Assembly (NCBI RefSeq): GCF_008728195.1
Contig: NZ_CP031598.1
Location: forward strand, 4,340,001-4,404,000
Length of the DNA: 64,000 nucleotides
Direction of reading: 5' to 3'
Source: Roseovarius indicus
GTDB taxonomy: Bacteria; Pseudomonadota; Alphaproteobacteria; Rhodobacterales; Rhodobacteraceae
In this document: positions 15,933-23,365 of the stretch, piece by piece
Layout: each line of letters starts with the position of its first letter
How positions within the stretch are numbered: the stretch's first letter is position 1
Translations under genes and position numbers: made by a program
Notes under the pieces: model-generated
The model's input: the letters and a program-made list of their open reading frames with translations, nothing else
What the model was told of the DNA's origin: nothing
Database searches by the model: none

Positions 15933-16664
15933 TCAGATCAGCGGCCGCTGCCTCATGCCCTCGGCCGGGTCCACATGCGCCATCTCGCTCAGCCGGTCGT
16001 AATCGAGGATCTCCATATCCCCGTTCTTCCAGTTGACAATCCGCCGGTCGCGCAGCCGCTTCAGCGTCTTGTTGGTATGCACCACCGAAAGCCCCAGCGC
16101 ATCGGCCAGGTCCTTCTGCGTATAGGGCAGCTTCATCCACGGGCCTTCGGTCAGCCCCAGCGACACCGCCCTGTCGTAAAGCCGCAGGATCCCCGTCGCC
16201 AGCCGCTGCTCCGCCGGCATCCGGCCCACCACGGCCAGGTGCTCACCCAGGAAATGCTCCTCCAGCGCGGCCAGCCACGTCAGGTCATAGGCCCGCTCCG
16301 GGTGATCCTTGAACAGTCGCCAAAGCGAGCGGCGGTCGAAAACGCACAGCTTCATCGGCGTGGTCGATTCGACCGAGTGCTGCATTTCCTGCATCACGCC
16401 CGCCTGCAGCCCGATGAAATCGCCGGGCATGACAAAGCTGATCACCTGCCGCTCGCCATCCTCCAGCGTCTTGTAGCGCAGGCCCATGCCCTCGAGCACC
16501 GTGAAAAGCTGCGGGCTGTTCGACCCCTCCAGCATCAGCGTGGCGCCCGCATCGACCTCCAGCTCACCGGTCTTGAATTCGTGCATGAAAACAAGCTCGT
16601 CTTCCGACATCGACAGGAAGACAGGTTGCTTCCGCAGCCAGCAGTTTTTGCAGTCCGTAACCAT
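15933..16664 (-). CDS. Crp/Fnr-family transcriptional regulator
   Basis: 243 residues from ATG 16664 (MVTDCKNCWLRK), the normal Crp/Fnr size; the frame continues upstream without family sequence. A cyclic-nucleotide-binding beta-barrel (LMLEGSNSPQLFTVLEGMG, VISFVMPGDFIGLQAG) is followed by a dimer helix and an HTH (YTQKDLADALGLSVVHTNKTLKRLR). Two N-terminal cysteines (DCKNC) are present, but the four-Cys pattern of classical oxygen-sensing Fnr is not. Roseobacters have many such Crp/Fnr homologues with oxygen, redox or nitric-oxide roles. Divergent from the receiver-like gene at 16752, so it may regulate it. Confidence 0.88.
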   Translation of the reverse strand: MVTDCKNCWLRKQPVFLSMSEDELVFMHEFKTGELEVDAGATLMLEGSNSPQLFTVLEGMGLRYKTLEDGERQVISFVMPGDFIGLQAGVMQEMQHSVESTTPMKLCVFDRRSLWRLFKDHPERAYDLTWLAALEEHFLGEHLAVVGRMPAEQRLATGILRLYDRAVSLGLTEGPWMKLPYTQKDLADALGLSVVHTNKTLKRLRDRRIVNWKNGDMEILDYDRLSEMAHVDPAEGMRQRPLI

Positions 16665-16751
16665 GGACAAAATTTCCCCGTTTTGTATGTCATAGTTTAA
16701 TGCAGCCCAAATTTTAAAGTGTATTTTCCACTTATGTTTGGAGACGACCTT

Positions 16752-17153
16752 ATGAACGAACGGCCCAAGGATGCCGGGCAGAGTGCCCCGGGTCAAATGG
16801 TGCCCGTTTACCTTGTGCTTGAGCGCAATTCCTTGATTGCAGAGGATATTGCCGGCTCGCTCAGGGCAGCGGGGCCGTGCGACGTGGTACACGTCCAGTC
16901 ATCCGTGGAAATCGCCAACAGCCTGGCAAACCATCCCCGGATCGAAGCAGCTTTTCTTGAAATGACCTATGCGCAGGTGGTCGAGGCCGGGCTCGACAAA
17001 CCCCTGCTGTCGAATGGCGCGCAGATCGTGCTGACCGTCGGCGAAGACGACGAGGCGAATGTTCGCAGCCTTGGCTGGAACATGCTGATCCGTCCCTTCA
17101 CCGACGACATGATCCGTCACGCCATCCGGCCGGCGAAGCCGCGCGGCGGCTGA
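16752..17153 (+). CDS. degenerate response-regulator receiver protein
   Basis: 133 residues from ATG 16752 with GGAG 8-9 nt upstream. The beta-alpha pattern fits a stand-alone CheY-like receiver: VYLVLERNSLIAEDIAGSL, then AAFLEMTY, then IVLTVGEDDE and MLIRPFTDDMI. At the phospho-acceptor position Glu70 replaces Asp. The acidic pair is reduced to Glu24, the switch Thr95 is kept, and the conserved Lys is Arg114. It is therefore probably not phosphorylated in the usual way and may be locked in an active-like state. Lies beside the stress-response island. Confidence 0.7.
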   Translation: MNERPKDAGQSAPGQMVPVYLVLERNSLIAEDIAGSLRAAGPCDVVHVQSSVEIANSLANHPRIEAAFLEMTYAQVVEAGLDKPLLSNGAQIVLTVGEDDEANVRSLGWNMLIRPFTDDMIRHAIRPAKPRGG

Positions 17154-17159
17154 CGCCGG

Positions 17160-17516
17160 TCAGTCCTTGGGCGTGCGCGCGGCACGCCCGGCCTGCATCC
17201 CGATCGCGAATCCTTCAGCAATCGCCGCAAACGGCGACGGTGACGGCGACGGAACGCCTGCCACCGGGGCCACCGGCACGCGAACCCGCGGCCGGATATT
17301 GGCGAACAGGAAGCAAAGCCCTGCAAGCAGCACGTAAAGCCCCCCGATAAGCGCGGTGGCGGTGATGGCGCCGTAATCGACCTCGATCACCATCCACAGC
17401 GCGGCAGACAAGAATCCGCTGCCGATCAGAACCAGAATAATTCCGACAAATGTGAATCCAGCGGCGCGCGCCGCAGCGCGCGCCTGGTATTGCAGCCCTC
17501 CGATCATCCCCAGCAT
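17160..17516 (-). CDS. phage-holin-superfamily/DUF1469-like inner-membrane protein
   Basis: 118 residues with two hydrophobic helices ([21 protein letters not shown] and [18 protein letters not shown]), a Pro/Val-rich linker and a basic C-terminal tail. It follows the DUF883 gene by 4 bp on the same strand, the standard pairing of ElaB/YqjD-like and YqjE-like membrane proteins. It shares that gene's stress promoter. Exact role unknown; probably envelope or ribosome-membrane stress adaptation. Confidence 0.72.
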   Translation of the reverse strand: MLGMIGGLQYQARAAARAAGFTFVGIILVLIGSGFLSAALWMVIEVDYGAITATALIGGLYVLLAGLCFLFANIRPRVRVPVAPVAGVPSPSPSPFAAIAEGFAIGMQAGRAARTPKD

Positions 17517-17520
17517 CGGC

Positions 17521-17847
17521 TTATCTCCGGCTCGTCAGCATCCCCAGCACGAAACCGACGCCCACGGCGACGGCCATCGATGCGGCCGGCTGCTGCCGCA
17601 CGGTGTCGGCGGCGTACTGGCCGTATTGCTCGGCCTGGTCGCGGGCGGCGTTGAACTGCGCTTCACCCGCGTCGCGGAATTCGCCGGCCTTGCGGCGGGC
17701 GCCGTTCTTCGCGGCTTCCTTCGAGGCGGTACCAAGCTCGCCCAGCGACTTGGTCAGGTTCGAGACATCCTGTTTCAGCGTGGCGATCTGTGCGGAAAGA
17801 TCGTCAAGTTCGCTTTGCGGCGACTCAGTGCTGTTGGCGCGTGCCAT
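17521..17847 (-). CDS. DUF883 (ElaB/YqjD/YgaM) family membrane-anchored protein
   Basis: 108 residues from ATG 17847, which has AAGGAG 7 nt upstream; the frame upstream of it is not protein-like. A polar coiled-coil body ([39 protein letters not shown]) is followed by a C-terminal Gly-rich membrane anchor ([19 protein letters not shown]), the DUF883 layout. E. coli relatives bind ribosomes at the membrane in stationary phase. A perfect EcfG-type promoter lies at 17882-17906. Confidence 0.85.
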   Translation of the reverse strand: MARANSTESPQSELDDLSAQIATLKQDVSNLTKSLGELGTASKEAAKNGARRKAGEFRDAGEAQFNAARDQAEQYGQYAADTVRQQPAASMAVAVGVGFVLGMLTSRR

Positions 17848-17881
17848 ATCGGTCTCCTTTTCGTGTTCCATTCCGCCCCTC

Positions 17882-17906
17882 AACGCGCGAGCGCGCGCAA
17901 GGTTCC
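17882..17906 (-). promoter_or_regulatory. EcfG-type stress promoter of the DUF883 operon
   Basis: On the minus strand GGAAC (17906-17902), 16-bp spacer, CGTT (17885-17882), an exact match to the alphaproteobacterial general-stress sigma form. It lies 35 bp before the DUF883 start codon. Confidence 0.8.
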
Positions 17907-17966
17907 TGAATTTCCGAGGGAACCCCGCGCGGGATGTAACAGCTTGCCGCCGCGGAAATTTTTTTG

Positions 17967-17992
17967 GGAACCATTTCCCGACGCCGCGGGTT
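17967..17992 (+). promoter_or_regulatory. EcfG-type promoter of the DUF1328 gene
   Basis: GGAAC, 17-bp spacer, GGTT (one mismatch in the -10). It ends about 50 bp before the DUF1328 start codon and is divergent from the DUF883 promoter. Confidence 0.6.
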
Positions 17993-18043
17993 GACCGGCC
18001 ATCGAATGCAAGACCGAACCTGAGCAATCAAAGGAGTTTTCCG

Positions 18044-18205
18044 ATGCTGTACTGGGCACTTGTTTTCTTCGTCGTCGCAATCGTCGCCGCCGTCTTCGGC
18101 TTTGGCGGGATCGCATCCGCGTCGGCAGGGATCGCACAGATCCTGTTCTTCGTCTTCCTCGTGCTGTTCCTCGGCGCTCTCATCATGCGCGCCGTCCGCA
18201 GCTGA
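18044..18205 (+). CDS. DUF1328 (YtjA-like) small membrane protein
   Basis: 53 residues, two membrane helices: [21 protein letters not shown] and [17 protein letters not shown], with the family's FGFGGIA turn. Start chosen at ATG 18044, which has AAGGAG 8 nt upstream. DUF1328 proteins are small inner-membrane proteins often induced by general stress. Monocistronic between the DUF883 operon and the phyR terminator. Confidence 0.88.
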   Translation: MLYWALVFFVVAIVAAVFGFGGIASASAGIAQILFFVFLVLFLGALIMRAVRS

Positions 18206-18224
18206 CGGACCGAAGTGAACTCAT

Positions 18225-18262
18225 GAAAAAGGCCTGCGCGCCGCGAATGGCGCGCAAGCCTT
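18225..18262 (-). terminator. terminator of phyR
   Basis: Read on the minus strand, a ~14-bp stem (AAGGC-T-TGCGCGCC with its complement, one wobble pair) with a 6-nt loop is followed by TTTTT. It lies 18 bp past the phyR stop and faces DUF1328, so it may serve both. Confidence 0.75.
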
Positions 18263-18279
18263 ACCAAAAGCCCCCGACC

Positions 18280-19092
18280 TCAGGCCTGAAGCGTTTCCGT
18301 ACTCGAGAAGAACATGGCCTGGCTTACCGCCGACTGCACCTGGTCTTCCGTATAGGGCTTGGTGATAAGGAACGCCGGCTCCGGCCGCTCCCCTGTCAGA
18401 AGGCGTTCCGGGAAAGCCGTGATGAACACGACCGGCACTTCGTCCATCTGACCGAGAATATCGTTCACCGCATCGATCCCCGAGGATTTGTCGGCCAGCT
18501 GGATATCGGCCAGGATCATGTCCGGCGGCGTCTGCTTGGCCAGCTTCACGGCCTGGTCGCGGGTCCGGGCAACGCCCGTCACCTCGTGGCCCATGCTCTC
18601 GACGATCGACGAGATGTCCATCGCGATGATCGCTTCGTCCTCGATGACCATGATACGGCCCTGCACGGCGTCGGTCATCTCGCGGCGCGCGATCGACAGC
18701 AGCTCGGCCGCCTCCTCGGGCGACACGTCGATGATGTCGGCGATCTGCTCGGTGCGGAACCCCTCGAGGCTGTGCAGAAGCAGCGCCTCGCGCGTGTTCC
18801 TCGTCAGACTCGAAAGCCGCCACTGCGCGCGGCTCTCGGCCGAATCAAGGCTTCCGCCCTCGTCGACCGGCGCCCCGGACGACACCCAGATATCGTGGAA
18901 GGCCCGGAACAGCGCCACTTTCGGGGCGCGCGCGTCTGTAAAGACCTCCTGGTTTTCGAGAAGTGCCTCCAGCGTTGCGGCGGCGTAATTGTCTCCGGTA
19001 GTCTGACTGCCCGTAAGCGCCCGCGCATACCGCCGCAGGTACGGCAGTTCCTGCGCGATGCGCGTGGTTACATCAGCATTGCTTTCCGTCAT
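18280..19092 (-). CDS. phyR: PhyR, general stress response anti-anti-sigma regulator
   Basis: 270 residues from ATG 19092, preceded by GAGGGAA. Residues 1-140 are the sigma-like domain (LPYLRRYARALTGSQ... region 2; EALLLHSLEGFRTEQIADII region 4). Residues ~145-265 form a receiver with acidic E151-D152-E153, phospho-acceptor Asp196 (MILADIQL), Thr in VVFITAFPE and Lys in FLITKPYT. When phosphorylated, the sigma-like domain binds NepR and frees EcfG. Divergent from nepR-ecfG with a shared, interleaved EcfG promoter. Confidence 0.96.
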   Translation of the reverse strand: MTESNADVTTRIAQELPYLRRYARALTGSQTTGDNYAAATLEALLENQEVFTDARAPKVALFRAFHDIWVSSGAPVDEGGSLDSAESRAQWRLSSLTRNTREALLLHSLEGFRTEQIADIIDVSPEEAAELLSIARREMTDAVQGRIMVIEDEAIIAMDISSIVESMGHEVTGVARTRDQAVKLAKQTPPDMILADIQLADKSSGIDAVNDILGQMDEVPVVFITAFPERLLTGERPEPAFLITKPYTEDQVQSAVSQAMFFSSTETLQA

Positions 19093-19134
19093 GGGTGTTC
19101 CCTCAGGTGTCCTCAAAAAATTCGGTCGATGTAT

Positions 19135-19166
19135 GGAACCAAACGCACATCCCCGGGTTATGTTCC
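19135..19166. promoter_or_regulatory. overlapping divergent EcfG promoters for phyR and nepR-ecfG
   Basis: Plus strand: GGAAC (19135-19139), 16-bp spacer, GGTT (19156-19159), reading into nepR. Minus strand: GGAAC (19166-19162), 16-bp spacer, CGTT (19145-19142), reading into phyR. The two share the same 32 bp, so phyR and nepR-ecfG would be co-activated by EcfG. Confidence 0.85.
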
Positions 19167-19217
19167 AGATCAGGTGCAAAAAAAGCGCCTGTGGGCTTGT
19201 GCGGAAAATCGGGTGTT

Positions 19218-19412
19218 ATGGCTAAGACCGTCAGGAACGACAAAGTGGATCAGCAAATCGACGATAACTTGCGGCGTGTGTACTCGGAGGCTTCAGACGA
19301 GCCTGTGCCCGAGCGCTTTACGCAACTGCTAGACCAGTTGCGCGCGAAAGAGCAAGAGAGCAGCAATACGCGGAAACGGGACGACAAACCCCAGACCGAG
19401 GATGACGCGTGA
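19218..19412 (+). CDS. nepR: NepR, anti-sigma factor of EcfG
   Basis: 64 residues from ATG 19218. The core VDQQIDDNLRRVYSEASDEPVPERFTQLLDQL matches the NepR two-helix signature, with the EPVPERF junction intact (shown here as one conserved block at residues 10-41). The disordered, charged tail is typical. It binds EcfG until displaced by phospho-PhyR. Its stop overlaps the ecfG GTG start. Confidence 0.93.
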   Translation: MAKTVRNDKVDQQIDDNLRRVYSEASDEPVPERFTQLLDQLRAKEQESSNTRKRDDKPQTEDDA

Positions 19413-19963
19413 ACACCACAAAAGATCCGAAGGAAGAGCTGATCGAGCATCTTCCGGCCATGCGTGCGTTCGCTTTCAGCCTGTCGCACAATGCATCCTC
19501 CGCGGACGACCTCGTTCAGGACGCGGTCGTCAAGGCGTGGGACAACTTTGACAAGTTCCAGCCCGGCACCAACCTGCGGGCATGGCTTTTCACCATCCTG
19601 CGCAACACCTATTACTCCCAGCACCGCAAGCGCCGCCGCGAGGTCGAAGACCCCGAGGGCATGATGGCGGCCTCGATGTCGCAAAAGCCCGACCATGACG
19701 GGCGTCTCGCGATGACCGATTTCCGCGAAGCCTTCGCCCAGCTCACCGCCGAACAGCGCGAGGTTCTCGTCCTCGTCGGTGCCGAGGGGTTTTCCTACGA
19801 AGAGGCGGCTGATATGTGCAACTGCGCGGTCGGCACGATCAAGAGCCGGGCCAACCGGGCGCGCAAGCGCCTCGCGGAACTGATGCACCTCGACGATGAC
19901 AGCGAACTGGAAATGACGGATTCTGCAACATTGGCGGTGGTCAACGGGAAACCATCGGTATGA
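19409..19963 (+). CDS. ecfG: EcfG-type sigma factor of the general stress response
   Basis: 184 residues, GTG start at 19409 overlapping the nepR stop (GTGA). Region 2: SADDLVQDAVVKAWDNFDKF, TNLRAWLFTILRNTYYSQHR. Region 4: QLTAEQREVLVLVGAEGFSY, EEAADMCNCAVGTIKSRANR. This is the ECF15/EcfG type by position next to phyR-nepR. It recognises GGAAC/CGTT promoters, several of which occur in this island. Overlaps the kinase gene by ATGA. Confidence 0.95.
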   Translation: MNTTKDPKEELIEHLPAMRAFAFSLSHNASSADDLVQDAVVKAWDNFDKFQPGTNLRAWLFTILRNTYYSQHRKRRREVEDPEGMMAASMSQKPDHDGRLAMTDFREAFAQLTAEQREVLVLVGAEGFSYEEAADMCNCAVGTIKSRANRARKRLAELMHLDDDSELEMTDSATLAVVNGKPSV

Positions 19964-21723
19964 GTGAGAAGCCGGCGGCGCGGCACCGGGGCTTCAAGCC
20001 GGGCCTCGCCTTCCGGCTTGCGATCGTCCTCAGCCTTGCCATGCTGCCGCTTGGCCTGATTTCCGTCTTCCAGACCATGAAGGTTCTCGAAGAGCGCCGC
20101 ACGCTCTCCGAAACCGCCCTCCTCGAACAGACCCAACAGGCCGTCTCCGAAACCCGCGAGGTCATCCGCTCGGCCGTCAGCACCGCCCGCACGCTCGCCA
20201 TTTCCGTCGAATCGGTCGCCGCCACCGATCAGGGCTGCGACCTGATCATGTCCCGCGTCGTCGACAAGACCGAACTCTACAGCTTCGCGGGCTTCGTCGA
20301 CGCCAACCAGCAGCTCATCTGCGCCTCCAACGGCGAGCGGCAGGATCTCACCGAACTCGACATCATCCGCTCCGATCTCGAAAGCCTCGAACCGGGCATC
20401 ATCGTCCAGCCGCTCGAATTCATCGGCCCCGGCTCGGCGGTCATCGTCACCGTTCCGGTCATTGACGAGAACATGCACCGCGGCACCGCCTGGGTCGCGA
20501 TCCCGGTCGAGGCGATCAACGAGATCCTCGCCGATGTCGACACCGAGGCCGACCTAGTGGTCTTCCAGCAGGATGGCGACATCATCGCGACCGAGCATTT
20601 TGTCGACGACCGCCGCTCCGTCCTGCCCGAGAACAAAAGCCTTCAGGACCTCGTCGACGAGGGCAGGCAGACCTTCCGCGACACCAACCGCCAGGGTCTG
20701 CGCCGCCACTTCGCGGTGGTCCCCATCGTCGAGGGCCGCGTCTTCGCCCTAGGAAGCTGGCGCCCCAGAAGTCAGAACTCCTACCTCCCCGGCTACGAGG
20801 GCGCCATCTCGCTCTACTTCCCGCTGCTGATGTGGCTGATCGCCATCGCCGTGGCCTATATCGGCGTCCACCGCCTCGCCATCCGCCATGTCTGGCGCCT
20901 GCGCTCGTGGATGCGCCTCTTCGCCGCCGGCCGCACCGACCTCGACAGCGCCCGCCTCGACAACGCGCCCGAGGAATTCGAGGTGCTGGCCGACGCCTTC
21001 CGCGCCATGACCCGCCGGATCTCCGAACAGGAACGCCGCCGCGACGAGGATCTCAAGGAAAAGACCGTTCTGCTGCGCGAGGTCCACCACCGGGTCAAGA
21101 ACAACCTGCAACTGATCTCCTCGATCATGAACATGCAGATCCGCAACACCGAAAGCCCCGAGGCCCGCCACCTCCTCCGCCGGGTGCAGGACCGGGTGAT
21201 GGCGCTCTCCGCCATCCACCGCTACCTCTACCTCGCCCGCAAGCTCTCCAAGGTCCGCGCCGACTCCCTGCTCGACGACATCATCAAGCAGCTCGTCACC
21301 ATCGGGGCGCTCGACGAGGTCGACCACCGCATCGACATCTCCACCAGCTTCGACCCGGTCGAGATCAACCCGGATCAGTCCGTCCCCCTCTCGCTTCTGG
21401 CGACCGAGGCGGCGATCAACGCGGTCAAGCATTGCGGCGTCGAACGCGGCTCGCCCTGCTGGATCAACATCGCGCTGAAACAGACCGGCACCGACACGCT
21501 CTGCCTCAGCATCGTCAACTCCCGCTCCACCGACGAGGGAACCGAGACCGACACCCGCGACACCGACGGCTCCGGCCTCGGTTCGCGGCTCATCCAGTCC
21601 TTCGTCTCGCAGCTCGACGGCACGCTCGAGACCAGCATGACCGACGACCGCTACGAGCTGCACGTGACCTTCCCGCTCTCCTGGCCCGAAGTCGATGAAG
21701 ACGACGCCCTTCCGGCGAAATGA
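19960..21723 (+). CDS. membrane HWE/HisKA_2 histidine kinase (PhyK-like)
   Basis: 587 residues. TM1 at ~15-37 (LAIVLSLAMLPLGLISVF), a periplasmic sensor of about 240 residues with two Cys (DQGCDLIM, QLICASN), TM2 at ~287-305 (FPLLMWLIAIAVAYIGV), a HAMP-like linker, a HisKA_2 dimerisation domain with LREVHHRVKNNLQLISS (His376/377), and a HATPase domain (LATEAAINAVKH, DGSGLGSRL). HisKA_2/HWE kinases are the known partners of PhyR. Coupled to ecfG by ATGA, so it is very probably the input kinase of this stress pathway; the signal is unknown. Confidence 0.92.
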   Translation: MSEKPAARHRGFKPGLAFRLAIVLSLAMLPLGLISVFQTMKVLEERRTLSETALLEQTQQAVSETREVIRSAVSTARTLAISVESVAATDQGCDLIMSRVVDKTELYSFAGFVDANQQLICASNGERQDLTELDIIRSDLESLEPGIIVQPLEFIGPGSAVIVTVPVIDENMHRGTAWVAIPVEAINEILADVDTEADLVVFQQDGDIIATEHFVDDRRSVLPENKSLQDLVDEGRQTFRDTNRQGLRRHFAVVPIVEGRVFALGSWRPRSQNSYLPGYEGAISLYFPLLMWLIAIAVAYIGVHRLAIRHVWRLRSWMRLFAAGRTDLDSARLDNAPEEFEVLADAFRAMTRRISEQERRRDEDLKEKTVLLREVHHRVKNNLQLISSIMNMQIRNTESPEARHLLRRVQDRVMALSAIHRYLYLARKLSKVRADSLLDDIIKQLVTIGALDEVDHRIDISTSFDPVEINPDQSVPLSLLATEAAINAVKHCGVERGSPCWINIALKQTGTDTLCLSIVNSRSTDEGTETDTRDTDGSGLGSRLIQSFVSQLDGTLETSMTDDRYELHVTFPLSWPEVDEDDALPAK

Positions 21724-21733
21724 AGCGTTAACG

Positions 21734-21758
21734 GGAACCGTTCGGGAATTCAGGCGTT
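21734..21758 (+). promoter_or_regulatory. EcfG-type promoter of the 44-residue gene
   Basis: GGAAC (21734-21738), 16-bp spacer, CGTT (21755-21758), an exact match. It lies just after the kinase stop and 33 bp before the small start codon. Confidence 0.8.
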
Positions 21759-21791
21759 CTTAATACAGAACAACAGCCTGGAGGTATGATC

Positions 21792-21926
21792 ATGAGACGC
21801 AAGCACTTCTCCTTGATCTCCCTGTTCGCCGTGATTGCTGTGGCAGCCTGGGATTTCACGAAGCGCATCGGCGCAAACTTCGATGGCGTACAGCCCGTAG
21901 CCGCCGGAGCAAAGGCCAAAAGCTGA
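21792..21926 (+). CDS. 44-residue small protein under an EcfG promoter
   Basis: Start at ATG 21792, which sits 7 nt after GGAGG; the ATG at 21786 is too close to it. The protein begins MRRKHFSLISLFAVIAVAAW, a basic tail and one hydrophobic segment, then DFTKRIGANF and an Ala/Val-rich end. It could be a single-pass membrane or exported peptide. It has its own stress promoter and lies directly behind the kinase gene. No family is recognised. Confidence 0.6.
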   Translation: MRRKHFSLISLFAVIAVAAWDFTKRIGANFDGVQPVAAGAKAKS

Positions 21927-22011
21927 AGGCCAGCGCGGTGCGAAGGTACCCGGTTTCGCGCCGCGCAAGGTTCTCCCGAAACGACCCGATTTCAAGACTG
22001 CTTTTCAAGAC

Positions 22012-22602
22012 TCAGATCGCCGCCGCGATCGTCCCCACGGCCCCGGCCGCCCCCATCATCCCCAGAATCACCAGCAGCCCGTCGGCCATGAACATGCCCG
22101 TCGCCACCACCGCCACGACCAGCCCCAGCACGGACGAGGTGAACGGGATGAACTCCAGCACCGGCATCACCACCCCGCAGATCAGGCAAAGCCCCTGCGG
22201 CAGAACGGAGAACGGCGGATAGGTCAGCCACTGGATCCGCCGCCGCGTCACCCGATCCAGCCAGCCCGCGGGCTTGCGCAGCCAGGCCACGCCATCATGC
22301 ACCCGCTTCGACGGCATGCTTGCCCGCCGCAGCCACCGGGGCAGCCACAGCCCCGGCCGGCGCACGATCTGCTGCGCCGACACCGCGGTGATCAGCACGC
22401 CACAGGCCGCCGAGAATCCCGGCACCCCGCTCAGCGGCGACGCCAGAAGCAACCCGGGCACCACCAGAAGCGGCGTATAGCTGGCCTTTCCCAGATGCGT
22501 CACCACATCATCCACCGTCACCCTCTCGCCATCCAGCGCGTCTTCCGTCGCCCTGACGATATCGACGGCCGCCATCGGCCTGGCTTTTGCGGTTGATGTC
22601 AT
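22012..22602 (-). CDS. exoD: ExoD-family membrane protein
   Basis: 196 residues with four to five membrane helices. Matches the ExoD layout: TVDDVVTHLGKASYTPLLVV, PLSGVPGFSAACGVLITAVS, QQIVRRPGLWLPRWLRR, a polar segment, then PPFSVLPQGLCLICGVVMPV and Gly/Ala-rich C-terminal helices. ExoD affects exopolysaccharide and alkaline/stress tolerance in rhizobia. A perfect EcfG promoter lies 40 bp upstream. Confidence 0.85.
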   Translation of the reverse strand: MTSTAKARPMAAVDIVRATEDALDGERVTVDDVVTHLGKASYTPLLVVPGLLLASPLSGVPGFSAACGVLITAVSAQQIVRRPGLWLPRWLRRASMPSKRVHDGVAWLRKPAGWLDRVTRRRIQWLTYPPFSVLPQGLCLICGVVMPVLEFIPFTSSVLGLVVAVVATGMFMADGLLVILGMMGAAGAVGTIAAAI

Positions 22603-22641
22603 CCCTGCCCTTTCTTCGCCGGCGCCCCCAGACCGGTAAAC

Positions 22642-22666
22642 AACGTACGATCCACGCCCCTGTTCC
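22642..22666 (-). promoter_or_regulatory. EcfG-type promoter of exoD
   Basis: Minus strand GGAAC (22666-22662), 16-bp spacer, CGTT (22645-22642), exact match. Divergent from the promoter at 22726-22750. Confidence 0.78.
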
Positions 22667-22725
22667 GCCGGTCGCGCCGGAAACAGGCGAAAACCCGCGC
22701 GTTCCCGAGCCGGCTTTGTGCGCGG

Positions 22726-22750
22726 GGAACAGTTTCGCGCCCCGAACGTT
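22726..22750 (+). promoter_or_regulatory. EcfG-type promoter of the secreted protein gene at 22789
   Basis: GGAAC (22726-22730), 16-bp spacer, CGTT (22747-22750), exact match, 38 bp before the start codon. Confidence 0.78.
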
Positions 22751-22788
22751 GTCCGACCCTGTTCAACTGCCTTTCAAAGGACCCTGTT

Positions 22789-23316
22789 ATGAAACATCAC
22801 GTACTGAGTGCCGCCGCTGCCGTCATGCTGTTCACCACGCCCCTCGCGGCCCAGGCACAGGATGTCACCCTGTCGCGCATCGACGTCCAGACCGACCTCT
22901 CGGCCTACGCCGACAGCAACGCCAGCCAGTTCTGGCCCTCGCTCGAGGCCGATCTCGGCCGCGCCATCGCCTCGCTGGTCGAGGTTGATGAAACCGCCGA
23001 GGCCCCGGCCATCCGCGTCGAGATCAACAAGATCGCCATCTCGGGCAACACCGTCCTTCCCGACACCGGCGAATTCAACGAGATGGAAGGTACAATCGCC
23101 GTCTTCCGCGGCCTCGAGGAAGACGTGACCTCCGGCTCGCCCGAAGATGCCACCCCCAACGAGATCGAGCGCAGCTTCCCGATCAAGGTCAGCGCCGTCA
23201 CCGGCGAGATGATCGTGCCGGAAGACTACATCGCCGTGCCGCCCTCGAATGAAGATTTCTACGCGGCCATGGTGGGCGGCTTCGCCCTCGAAACCGTCGA
23301 ACGTCTCGACCAGTAA
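22789..23316 (+). CDS. secreted stress-regulon protein of unknown function
   Basis: 175 residues with a signal peptide ending PLAAQAQ (cleavage near residue 23). The mature domain is acidic (LSAYADSNASQFWPSLEADL, EAPAIRVEINKIAISGNTVL) with alternating beta/alpha character and no cysteines. AAAGGACC-type ribosome site upstream. I do not recognise a family. A perfect EcfG promoter places it in the general stress regulon; a periplasmic protective role is plausible but unproven. Confidence 0.75.
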   Translation: MKHHVLSAAAAVMLFTTPLAAQAQDVTLSRIDVQTDLSAYADSNASQFWPSLEADLGRAIASLVEVDETAEAPAIRVEINKIAISGNTVLPDTGEFNEMEGTIAVFRGLEEDVTSGSPEDATPNEIERSFPIKVSAVTGEMIVPEDYIAVPPSNEDFYAAMVGGFALETVERLDQ

Positions 23317-23335
23317 CCGCCACTCACGACACCGG

Positions 23336-23361
23336 CGCGCCCCGGTCCAGACCGGGGCGCG
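23336..23361. terminator. bidirectional hairpin between the secreted protein gene and gntR
   Basis: Perfect 12-bp stem CGCGCCCCGGTC/GACCGGGGCGCG around CA. It lacks a clear T run on either side but sits exactly between two convergent genes. Confidence 0.55.
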
Positions 23362-23365
23362 TGTC

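Noticed and set aside
16665..16751. Fnr box (TTGAT-N4-ATCAA) between the Crp/Fnr gene and the receiver gene
   Set aside because: The region is AT-rich but contains no recognisable half-sites in the right spacing.
17911..17940. Further EcfG promoter starting at the GGAAC near 17922
   Set aside because: At 16-17 bp spacing the -10 would be CAGC or AGCT, not CGTT-like; a better-placed site lies at 17967.
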